From: an uncultured Clostridia bacterium
GTDB lineage: Bacteria; Bacillota; Clostridia; Lachnospirales; CAG-274
Assembly: GCA_947585865.1 (NCBI GenBank)
Contig: CANPXH010000006.1
Span: forward strand, 1-64,000
Direction of reading: 5' to 3'
DNA length: 64,000 nucleotides
Part shown: positions 1-9,500 of the stretch, piece after piece
How the letters are laid out: the number at the start of each line of letters is the position of its first letter
How positions within the stretch are numbered: the first letter of the stretch is position 1
Notes under the pieces: generated by a model
What the model was told of the DNA's origin: nothing
Database searches by the model: none
Seen by the model: the letters and a program-made list of their open reading frames with translations, nothing else
Program-made: the position numbers and the translations under genes

Positions 1-38
1 TTGCTGCTTTTGCCGCAAGGCTTGTTTGCTATGCCCAT
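1..38 (-). CDS. 5' end of a third gene in the recombinase cluster (partial)
   Basis: An ATG at 38-36 on the minus strand lies 6 nt after the TAG stop of the preceding gene. It opens a frame, MGIANKPCGKSS, that runs off the left edge of the window. The tight spacing suggests it is co-transcribed with the two genes upstream. In Clostridia, serine-recombinase genes often occur in tandem groups, so a second recombinase subunit is a reasonable guess. Only 12 codons are visible and nothing in them identifies the product. A weak GAGAG precedes the start. Confidence 0.35.
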   Translation of the reverse strand, partial: MGIANKPCGKSS

Positions 39-44
39 TTCTCT

Positions 45-380
45 CTATGTTATATAATTATTATCTTTCACGTTAAATATCTTGGCATAAAAAATTCTAC
101 AGGTAATATGTTTTGGCTTTCTTTTTTTGCTTTTGGAACACCAACAAAAAGAGTCTCTTTCATCTTCGGTACACGGGCGCACTACAAGTTTTTTCTTTTC
201 TTTATTTACAAGAATCTGAATAAATTCTGTGTTAGGAAGCTTATTTAAACAAGATGAATTAACATATATCTTGCAATTATTGAAAGTAATGGAGGGTTCT
301 TTAAGGTGCGCAAAGAATTCTCCTCTTACAACTTGATATCCACTGTAATTGAAGTTATCACTATTTGTATCAATATTCAT
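45..380 (-). CDS. Stand-alone paralogue of the recombinase C-terminal domain
   Basis: This 111-residue protein has no resolvase catalytic domain. Its sequence aligns along nearly its whole length with residues about 390-490 of the adjacent serine recombinase. Shared landmarks are F-[DN]-[FY]-[TS]-G-Y, R-x-[EQ]-F-F, S-I-T-[IF], the C-x-x-K-x block, the K-L-x-[AV]-[IV]-R-P motif and a following [RC]-W. The start ATG overlaps the end of the recombinase gene by 11 nt and is preceded by AAAGGA, so the two are translationally linked. It stops at FNVKDNNYIT, just where the recombinase copy continues into FNWDTD and a further beta-rich segment, so it may be shortened. A role as DNA-binding partner, recombinase subunit or directionality factor is inference from context only. 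Confidence 0.6.
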   Translation of the reverse strand: MNIDTNSDNFNYSGYQVVRGEFFAHLKEPSITFNNCKIYVNSSCLNKLPNTEFIQILVNKEKKKLVVRPCTEDERDSFCWCSKSKKRKPKHITCRIFYAKIFNVKDNNYIT

Positions 381-2211
381 TGTCTTTGTTCCTTTTTATT
401 TTTTCTATAACTGTATTAATTTCATCTTTAATATTTTCTGTGCTTGTAACATTTATCATGCTTTTATCAATATAGGTTTTTTCTTTTTCGGTTGATGTCC
501 ATTTGCCATATGCAAAATAATTTTTTAGCTCTTTTATTTGAGCGTATGTATAAAAACCAATTCCAAAATCATTGCACCATTCCTTAGGAGACCCTATTAT
601 ATTATTACCAGCAGAAGACAAAGCTTGCGTTTTAGGATCAATTATCAGCGAAGCTTTGGGTATAAGGATTTCAGCATTATTAATGTCAAATATTATAATC
701 GACATATTTTCTTTAAAATAATATGTGCCTTGAATCTTGTATTTTAGGTCCGTATCCCAATTAAATAAATCGAAAATAACGGGAAGAAATGCCCGTCCGC
801 TTATTTGTTTAGGCGCAACGGTACAGTTTTCTGTAAATTTTGACCACCTTACCGAATTTTTGATGTTTTGTTCGGAAGGTCTAATTGCCAATAATTTCCT
901 TCGGGGAGAAATAAGTATATCAATGTATTGTATCTCCTTAAATTTTTTGATGCATCCCATACTGAAAGAAATGTATTTATTCGATATAGTAATTGATAGC
1001 TTACCTGATATGTTAAAAAATTGTGTTCGCGCTATTTCGTATCCTGTAAAGTCAAACTCTCCGGCTGTTAAATTAATGTTATCATAAAATTTATCCTTTT
1101 CAGTAATACAAATTTCATCTACACTTGCTAAAATATAATCTTCAGGTTTAAATCCTGCCCAGCGCGTATGGACAGATACAAATCCTGCAAGAACACCTTC
1201 GGACACACATTTTAACTCTGGGATAACACGATTGTTTTTATATTTGGCATTTTTAATAAAACTTTGTACGGCATTGAAATCCTCTTTTGATATGATTGCT
1301 TCATGGTGTAATTCGGTGTAGTATTGATTTTTATTATTTCTATTTTTTGCTGATTTGTGATCAAGGTAATTTGGTGTCCATGTTTTCCTTGCCAAAACAG
1401 CACCACAGTAACGCTCATTTTGTAATATATATAATATTGAGGTTGGGGACCAGGTTACATTTCCTTTTTTAGTTTTACATTCTAGGTCGGTTAATCTATC
1501 AGCAATCTGAATACATGTATAGCCATATAGATACATAAAGAAAACTAATCTTACAATGTCAGCTTCATATTCATTAATAATAAGATTACCATTTTCATCC
1601 TGATCATATCCCAATAAAGGCGGTGTAAGATATATTCCTGATTTAAAGCGCATATCAATGGATATATTCATAATTTCACTTTTATTATGGCTTTCTTCCT
1701 GAGCATGTGTGGCCATAAATGCCAAAAACATTTCGCTCTTTTCATCAAGTGTAAAAATATGTTCCGTTTCAAAATATATTCCTATAGGAGGAGTTTGGGA
1801 TTTTAGTTTTCGTACGTATTTTATGCAATCTAACAGATTACGGGCAAACCTTGAAACACTCTTTGTTATAACAATGTCAATCTTATGCTCAAGGCAATCG
1901 TTTATCATATTCATAAATCCGGATCTTTGTTCGGTTGAAGTCCCGGTTATTCCCTCATCTGAATATATATTTACAAGTTCAAAGCCGGGATAATTTTTTA
2001 TTACAGATTCATAGTGATTCTTCTGCAATTCAAATGAAGAAGTTTGTTCTAAAGAGTCTGTGGATACTCTTACATAGACAGCGGCTCTTACCATTGCTTT
2101 ATCATTGAATACATTTTTTTGTGGTATCGCCGGAATAACCTTTATTTTATTCGGATCAATTCCTTTATAGCGTTTCCGTATTTTTTCTTTTTTTATTTCT
2201 TTCTCAATCAT
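370..2211 (-). CDS. Large serine recombinase of an integrative element
   Basis: The protein has 613 residues. The resolvase catalytic domain (about 40-200) carries AAVYVRVSTD, with the nucleophile serine near residue 50, then Q-x-x-x-Y, SDEGITGT, and the SVSRFARN motif typical of the family. A Recombinase domain follows (about 200-330) with GYTCIQIADRL and ILQNERYCG. The usual Cys4 zinc ribbon is absent. In its place is a segment with GFVSVHTRWAGFKPEDY, known to me from one clostridial recombinase subgroup, and then the domain duplicated in the next gene. I chose the ATG giving MIEKEIKK because GGGAGAT sits 7 nt before it; the longer frame starts 15 nt upstream. Such enzymes excise and integrate mobile elements at short att sites. 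The gene lies at the edge of an interrupted deacetylase gene, which fits an element end here. Confidence 0.88.
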   Translation of the reverse strand: MIEKEIKKEKIRKRYKGIDPNKIKVIPAIPQKNVFNDKAMVRAAVYVRVSTDSLEQTSSFELQKNHYESVIKNYPGFELVNIYSDEGITGTSTEQRSGFMNMINDCLEHKIDIVITKSVSRFARNLLDCIKYVRKLKSQTPPIGIYFETEHIFTLDEKSEMFLAFMATHAQEESHNKSEIMNISIDMRFKSGIYLTPPLLGYDQDENGNLIINEYEADIVRLVFFMYLYGYTCIQIADRLTDLECKTKKGNVTWSPTSILYILQNERYCGAVLARKTWTPNYLDHKSAKNRNNKNQYYTELHHEAIISKEDFNAVQSFIKNAKYKNNRVIPELKCVSEGVLAGFVSVHTRWAGFKPEDYILASVDEICITEKDKFYDNINLTAGEFDFTGYEIARTQFFNISGKLSITISNKYISFSMGCIKKFKEIQYIDILISPRRKLLAIRPSEQNIKNSVRWSKFTENCTVAPKQISGRAFLPVIFDLFNWDTDLKYKIQGTYYFKENMSIIIFDINNAEILIPKASLIIDPKTQALSSAGNNIIGSPKEWCNDFGIGFYTYAQIKELKNYFAYGKWTSTEKEKTYIDKSMINVTSTENIKDEINTVIEKIKRNKDNEY

Positions 2212-2270
2212 TTTTAAATCTCCCATAAAGTATATTTACAGTATATAATCTTGACGAAAAAAAGGAATTA

Positions 2271-2301
2271 ACCATAGGTAAACTTGTATACCAATAGTAA
2301 A
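2271..2301. repeat. Direct repeats upstream of the recombinase
   Basis: ACCATAGGTAAA (2271-2282) and ACCAATAGTAAA (2290-2301) are imperfect 12-nt direct repeats spaced 19 nt apart in the 5' region of the recombinase gene. The spacing puts them on nearly the same DNA face (about two helical turns). They could be recombinase or repressor binding sites near the attachment site. No function is shown. Confidence 0.3.
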
Positions 2302-2401
2302 TATTGTAAGGTTGAGTATGAAAAAAAGTCAAATGTTGATGTAGATAAGATAAATTATATATTATTGACTATAAAAGAATAACTAATAAATATATTAAAA
2401 A

Positions 2402-2441
2402 ACAGGTTTATCCGATACACTCATGCCGAATAAGCCTGCTT
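2402..2441 (-). terminator. Rho-independent terminator after the truncated deacetylase gene
   Basis: On the minus strand CAGGCTTATTCGG pairs with the CGGATAAACCTG arm across a short loop (one mismatch and a wobble) and is followed by six T residues. It lies partly inside the last codons of the truncated gene, so any transcript of that fragment would end here. Confidence 0.6.
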
Positions 2442-2672
2442 AAATTTATTACTTCTCATATTACCCATTTTCCATACTGCGTCAAAATTTATAGCCACCT
2501 GCTTTCTGCCCTGAGTGTCCACGCAGTATATGGGCAGTTTTTTCTTGGCGGCAGAAGTCGCAACGCTCTGAGTATCTCTTATAGTTTTTATCCCTCCCAA
2601 TGTAAAAGCGAAAACCGTAATAACGATCACAGCCCATATTGTGGGCTTTTTTCTTTTAAGGAAATTTTTCAT
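2421..2672 (-). pseudogene. 5' fragment of a PdaB-like polysaccharide deacetylase, truncated
   Basis: The 83-residue frame begins with a strong AAGGAGGTG site 5 nt before ATG. It encodes a basic N-terminus, one membrane segment (about 13-29) and then KKKLPIYCVDT, RKQVAINFDAVW. That matches the entry strand of the polysaccharide deacetylase (NodB-fold) domain of sporulation PdaB-type proteins, where F-D-[AC]-x-W is followed by the metal-binding region. After Trp67 (about position 2472) the similarity stops. The last 16 residues, KMGNMRSNKF onward, are unlike the family, and the catalytic domain is missing. With a serine recombinase gene 250 nt further on, insertion of a mobile element into this gene is the simplest explanation. 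A stand-alone small membrane protein is the alternative. Confidence 0.6.
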
Positions 2673-2876
2673 TAAAACACCTCCTTATAAAGGGTATGAT
2701 TTTAAAAGGCTGTTTATAAATTTTTATTTTGGGATATGTGAAATATAAGATGTAAAAGTTATTACAGCGAAACCTGTGAAACATAAAAACAAGGGCTTAT
2801 CCAAAAAGACTTGCAGACAAAAATAAGGAAAATATCTTAATTTTTTAAAACTTATAAGAGGTATCAGATAAGACCG

Positions 2877-2926
2877 ACCATGCATTTTTAATAAAGCTTT
2901 AACAACCATGCATTTTTAATAAAGCT
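2877..2926 (+). repeat. Two 22-nt direct repeats just upstream of the giant-gene promoter
   Basis: The unit ACCATGCATTTTTAATAAAG plus CT occurs at 2877-2898 and again at 2905-2926, a period of 28 nt. Each unit contains the palindrome ATGCAT. The second copy ends 9 nt before the -35 box of the promoter at 2936, a typical place for an activator site. The rest of 2673-2876 contains nothing I can support as a gene. Confidence 0.55.
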
Positions 2927-2935
2927 ATAAATTAT

Positions 2936-2964
2936 TTGACAAAATATTTATAATTTAGTATTAT
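2936..2964 (+). promoter_or_regulatory. Sigma-A type promoter of the giant surface-protein gene
   Basis: TTGACA (2936-2941), a 17-nt spacer and TATTAT (2959-2964) give a near-consensus promoter. Transcription would begin near 2971 and leave a leader of about 620 nt before the preferred start codon at 3595. Confidence 0.75.
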
Positions 2965-2991
2965 ATTAGTATAGCGGTATGACATAGTGTT

Positions 2992-3140
2992 GTTCAGTAA
3001 AAAATTTTGAATTTCTTGAAAAATTATATATGATTTTATCAATTAAGGAACAGTTACTGAACATAACCTCAAATATGTTGTTTATCTGTACGGGCAACGC
3101 TTTGTTTCCCATGATAGGGTAAAGGCGCAAGGCTGCGTAC
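2992..3140 (+). promoter_or_regulatory. Structured 5' leader RNA of unknown class
   Basis: Two strong helices can be drawn. Helix 1 pairs GTTCAGTAA (2992-3000) with TTACTGAAC (3054-3062). Helix 2 pairs GTACG (3088-3092) with CGTAC (3136-3140) and encloses a second hairpin: CGCTTT (3098-3103) with AAAGGCG, plus an inner CCC/GGG pair. The enclosed loops GGGCAA and GCGCAAGGC recall riboswitch-like loops, but the conserved blocks of cyclic-di-GMP-I aptamers are not present. The leader precedes a 22.6-kb gene, where control of costly expression would make sense. Function is inferred only from position and structure. Confidence 0.45.
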
Positions 3141-3594
3141 TGTTGCTATAAATATTGTATTTTCTCCGAATAAAAAAATAAAAAAATTTTTTCGGGGGGG
3201 GTACATTATGGGATTTATAAAAGCAAGCAACCCCAATAGCGCTACAATTACATATACACATTCAATAGGCAGGCATAATAACCTGTCTTATTTTGGTGTT
3301 AATAAAAAGAGAACGAATCGGCTTTATTCATATATAAGCGGTGCTGTGGGCATAGTGTTATACATTCTTTCTTTGATGAAAGAAAGAGCGTATGCCTGTG
3401 CAGGCGGCGGCTCTATTATGGGTAAGTATCGGAAATACGCAATTGTCCGACAGGAAAAATTTGTCAGACAGGGGAAATTGCCGTATACCGAGGGGCGTGT
3501 TTCATACACGGTATACGACGACATAGAACGACAAAAAACTGCCGGCGGAAAGACAGATGACGATACTTTTGATTTAAGAGAGAGGAGACCTATA

Positions 3595-6500
3595 ATGAAT
3601 AGCAATAGGAAATTAAAGAATTTAAAATATATTTTTGTGCTTGCGTTGACCGTGCTGTGTATAGGCGGCTTTGGTACCAATGCTTTCGCAGAGGGCTCTG
3701 CAGATATGGTGAAGAGCGCATACAATGGTACGACAGCTGCAAAAACTCCCAATCAAGGCTATCGTTCCTTTATATGGGCGGCTGCAACCAAAAGTTGGGT
3801 AGGCTTTAGCCAGAATCAGCAGATAAGAGCCTATGCCTATGAAGGAGAGAAGCTGTACATAGCGGCAAGCGTATACAGCAATGCAGATTATGATATAGAA
3901 ATGACTCTGCCTGACGGAACTGTGCAGAAATTAGACTCAACTGAAACTAAAGGCTATATTAAAAATCTCGCTGCCGAGACAAAGGGTCCCAATGGCGTAA
4001 TACAGCCTGAGGCGGCAGCGGCAGCTCATATTGCTGATATAGAAAATGTTATTATGCCCATGGCACAGACAAATACCGAATTCGGTACACTTGCGGCAGA
4101 CAGCGGCATACAGACAATAGCGGGAGCGACTACAGGCGGTTATGATGCTCATGTTATTGAAGTAAAACAATCAGGTGTTTATAATTTCAAGTTTAGATCA
4201 GAGCCAACCTCGACCGGCAATAGCAACAAGGTTATCAGTGACTCATCTGATTTTGTATCACAGCAGCAATATAGCTCCAGTACGAGCGGTACAAACACTC
4301 TTGCAGCATTTGATATAACCGTTACGGATGGTGACAATAATGTTCAGAAGGGCAGAGTGTATTCAGACCTTTTTGCTCTGCAGACATCAGGCGCTGTATG
4401 GCAGCATTATTATATAGCTACAAGAGACGGCTATATATACAATCTTTCCATGAATGGTGCCATGCCCTATACATATTTCCTCTTTTCAAACAACAGAGGT
4501 CTTATAGGTTCGGCTACCAATGCCAGCGTATACCATTCCATAAAGGATGTAAACAATGACAATAATTTTAATCACTATAAAGACCTCCTTAACAGATACG
4601 GCAATGCAGACGGTACATATGTAATGGGTCCGGATAACGACCCTACGGACTTGGACTATGCTTACCACATGTTCTTTAACTATCCCGATAAAAATCTGCC
4701 TGAGTTCGTGCTTGCAAAGCCAAAGGCTGTTGGCGAGGTCACCTCTGTGGAATTTGAGGGTGAAAAGACAGGCACAGGAAGCGATGTGGGCTATTCAGGT
4801 GACGGCGGCTATTTTATAGTGAAAACCAAAAATGCTTCCTCATATCGCCTTATTATAGATATGAGCAATATGTATGTTAAGAAGGATACTGCAGGCTACA
4901 GCGGAGCGACAGTAAAGGTTACAAAGACCGATCTTACGGTAACGCCATCTGTTCCGGGACATCTTGACGAAATAAAGCTGAGTACACCCGATGACCCTAA
5001 CTTTATATATACAGATGGAAGTAAATGGTACAGCATACAAACAACTCAGAAAAAGGCTGACGGCAGTTGGGACCAGAACCCCGGCGGAAGCACTGATGCA
5101 GTAGAATATGTTGAAATACCCAAACCGTCAGACCTGAGTACCAATTATCAGACATTGGGCAAGGTAATGCTGGGTAATTCTTCAAAGAGCGACGACCCTG
5201 CTGCAGTAAACAAGATATTCTGGAACGGCAGAGATCAGTATGGTCGTGTTCTGCCTGCAGGCAGTTATTTCGGCGATACAGGCAGAGGTAAGGTATATGC
5301 CCAGGCTAAGGCAGGCGAGCTTCACTTCCCGCTTATAGACTGTGAAACAATACCTAACGGTTTATCGGTATTTCTTGAAAATCCGCCCGAAGGCAATACC
5401 AATTATGATACTGTAGCAGAGCGCTCAAAGCTCTATTACAACAATAAAAACGATTCCCTTCTGAGACAGGGAGATAATGTTGCGGCAATACAGAACAGCT
5501 GGCCTGCAGGCAGTGGTGCCAATTTGGATTCATCTCTTGCAAATAAGCTGGATTATATGTGGCGTATTAATCAGAATAACACATATACGGCAGTTATATC
5601 TGATGATTACAGCATAGACGGTATTTCTACATACAGCGGAACATCAGAAGCCAATATGTTAGCCTTAAAAGTAGGCAGTTATATGAAGGCAAGCGATAAT
5701 CTGGGCGTAGACCATGGTATTTCCGATACATGGACATATATACTTAATGATAAGACCGTTGAAATGAAAACAGGCGGAGAAAAAGGCGCTCTTACATTGT
5801 ACAGCGAACCTCAGGAAAAGATAATTAAGGGCTTTGTTTTCTTTGATACTCCTGAGACAGCAACAGGCTCATACGATAAGAAAACAAATGATAGGGAGCT
5901 TCCCGAATGTACAGTTGAAGCCTTTTATGGAAACGTAATGCTTGAAGCTGATGGCAAAACTCCGTCAAGCGCAGATAGACATGAAATCGTAAAAACCGAC
6001 AATACAGGCAATTACAGTATTCCAATTGATTTGAAAGCATTAAATGGCGGAAAGGTATATATTAAAATAACACCGCCGGATAATAGCTATAAGCTTACTA
6101 CAAATAATAATATTCAGACCATAAGCCTTAAAGATTATACAAAGTCTACCTATGCAGTAGATGCAGGTTATACAAGAATAGTAACACAAAAGGCAGTTCG
6201 TATACAGACTATATGGGAGCCGGCGGCTCTTAAGTCAAATGATATGAGCGTTACTTTTGATGCTTTGGGTTACAAAACAACTGACTTAGACGGACTTGGT
6301 ATGGATAATAATGGCTTATCCGACTATTCAAATAACGGCTCTAAGGAATCCTCATTAAATGGTAAAACTCCCCTTCAGGAATATAAAGGACTTACTGTTT
6401 CATCACAAAGCGGAAATCAGATAACACGCAGTGATTTTGTGGGTAAGGTATATGAAAGTGTACAGGCTTCTACAGGAGAGTGGAAAGATAATGAATATGA

Positions 6501-9500
6501 TGTTGCTTATGTTGTTAAGCAAAATATGAGCGGCAGCGGTTTCAGATTGAAAAATGTTGAATATAATCATGCTTATAGTATTGCAGGAGATGGTTCTGAT
6601 CCCTTGTACAACTGGACATTTACAAACGAAGTGCTTCCTGCAAAAATAAAGGAGACCGTATGGCATGACGCAGACAGAGATGGTACAAAGGACAGCGGAG
6701 AAGATAATTTAAATCCTCAGAAAATTAAAATATCAAAGCAAAACGCAAGAAAAGAGTATGAAGGCTTTACGGCTGTTCCGGCAGACGCTACTGAGGATCA
6801 GAAGGAAACCGGCGTAAGGATAGAACCCGATAAGGAGTATACCCTTGAATATATCAATGGACTTCAGCTTCCTGCAGGTACTTATAAATTGATAGTACCT
6901 CCGGGAGATGATACACATATTTACTGTACTAATCCCGGCACAAAAACAGGAGACACAGGCGGGCTTACGGCGTCAGTTGATCCTGTGACCGGTTATTCCG
7001 TTCAGGAAATCACAGTAAATTACGGTGAGACTATCAATATCAATGTAGGCTATGCCGTAGGCAGCTCTATAAAGGGTACTGTATTCATTGATTCCGTTAC
7101 CGATGGAATAATGAACGGTACTATGGATCCCGAAGAAGCTGCATACAGAAACGATATCAAAGAAAAGATAGCTGTACGCAATCAGGCTAATCATGATGAA
7201 AAAATAAATATAGCAACATTTGATGCGGCTCATGGTGAATTTGTTACAGAGGCAAAGCTTAAGGCTGTGCCATATGAGTTAGTGGTGACTAATCCCGGTG
7301 ACCCGGATATTACCAAGGAAAATCTTACCACAGGTGACTTTATTCGTTTCTCAATACCGCCGGATAACAGCAAAAATGAGGGAAGTATTGAGGAAACAGG
7401 CGTTCAATATACAAGGTCAGAAGATAATAAGACACTTACGGCTGTTGTGCCTGTTAAGTCCGAGAAGGGTATAAATTCAACGCATCAGGATTGCGACATA
7501 CCCCTTCAGAGACCGTTTACTGTAATATACAATGCCGGCGCTTACCACGACTTTGTTGATGATGTAGGCGATGTGGGTCATGAAAAAGAAATAAAGACAA
7601 CAAAGGCATGGTATCATGATCAGGCTAAGACAGCAGCGCCTAAAATTGAAGAAAAGGATCAGAATTCCTATGTAACTTTGGGTTGGGCTGAGATAACTCA
7701 GGAGCCGGGTCTTGTATCAAGCTGGACAAGAGATACAGAACTTAGCATAATAACAGAAGAAACCGCAGCAGAGGAGCAGTATATAACAAGAGATATGACC
7801 TTCTATGCTGTGGCGGCTGAGGATAAACGCGGCAGTGGTGACCCTGCGGCAAGTGAGCACATAGGCGACGACGTGCCCGACTATATGCAGGTAATATATG
7901 ACGGCAACAAGCCTGAGGGTGCAGACGGTACTGTTACAAATGTGCCAAAAGATACAAATAGATATCCAAATCCAAACGCAGATGAAGCTAAGGCTACAGT
8001 AACCGCAAAGCTTGAAGCAACGGAGATACCTAAGCTCAACGGCTATACATTTATGGGTTGGGCAAAGGACTCTATAGCTACAACAGCGGATTATCCATAT
8101 CCAAAGGCAGACGGCAAAACCACATTTGTTCTTCCCGATGAGGGCGAGATACTCTATGCCGTTTGGTCAAAGCAGTACAATGTTACCTATGATATAAATA
8201 AAGTAACCAATGAATATGGAAAGAATCCGGGAGATACAGCAGCTGCACCTACGGATAAAAACAATTATCTTTTTGGAGATGTTGTATTGCTTGGCGCTCC
8301 GACCGGCGTACAATTTCCGGAGCCTGCTAATCCGAACGCAAGACTTTTATTTGTAGGCTGGAGTGCTACCAAGCAAGAGGGTTCATTAAATCTTAGCCGT
8401 TCAAATGAAGCTCTTGTCGAGCAGATGAAGGTACAGAACACCCACCCACTTACAGAAGAGGATATTAAAATTGCCGAAACTAAATATCCCGGTAAGAATA
8501 CAACGGATATGTTCAAAATGCCTGACAGCAATATGACATTATTTGCTATGTGGGCAGATGATATGAATGGCAGCGGTATGCCGGATTATCTTGAACCATA
8601 TTGGACTCTTACTTATGATCTTAATTTAACCACAGGCACAAAAGGTAATCCAAATGTGATGCCTGAGACTCCGAATGGCGGTACATATGTAAATCAGCAT
8701 ACATTAACTTTGGCGCCTCATGCTGATTATGTTATGAAAAGGACAGAAGAGGAACTTCCTGTTGTTTGCGTAGGTTGGAGTGAAAAACAGCATCTTGTTC
8801 CTCTCGAGGCAAACGCTTCAACCGAGGATATTGAATCGGTAATAACTAAGGATTCATATACCATTACACATAATACTGTGCTTTATGCGACATATGCTGT
8901 AGATGAAAATAAAAACGGAAACCCGGATTATAGCGACAATGCTACAGGTGTAGATTATTATGTAAACGGCGGCAATATAAAAGATGATGTAGAAAAGCCT
9001 GATTATGCAGAAGAGGGCTGGTTCTACAACTGTGGTCATCATCATGCCGAAAATACAGATGTAGAGCTTATGACAGCAGCTGACGGAAGAGAAAGGATAG
9101 CAAAAGACGGCTGCATACTTGTAGGTTGGAGTACGGAAAAGCTTGGTGATATTGACAAAAACGGAAATGACAGTGGAGTAATAACACAAATACATATAGC
9201 TGATACTACACCCGGTGCAACTAAGGTATACGCCGTATGGGCGGAGGATACCAACGGCAACGGCAGTGCAGACTATGCAGAGCCGCACTATACTCTTACA
9301 TACAGCGGAAATACACATACAGAAGCAGAAGGCCTGCCTGAGCCCGCTTCATATGAATGTATAGAAGGCGAAACAATTAACCTTCCTGATTATCCAACGG
9401 AAGATGATCTGCCAAAGGCAAAGAATGTTGTGTTCTTAGGCTGGAGCCATATGGAGCTTGACGGAGGAGTAGATGTAATAGCAGACTTTGACAGAACAGC

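Noticed and set aside
2724..2909. 61-codon minus-strand frame
   Set aside because: No ribosome site, no family resemblance, and it overlaps the direct repeats and lies against the promoter region.
3086..3146. Cyclic-di-GMP-I riboswitch before the giant gene
   Set aside because: GGGCAA and GCGCAAGGC recall it, but the conserved GGCAAAC and GGACGCAAAGC blocks and the second hairpin with its tetraloop receptor are not present.
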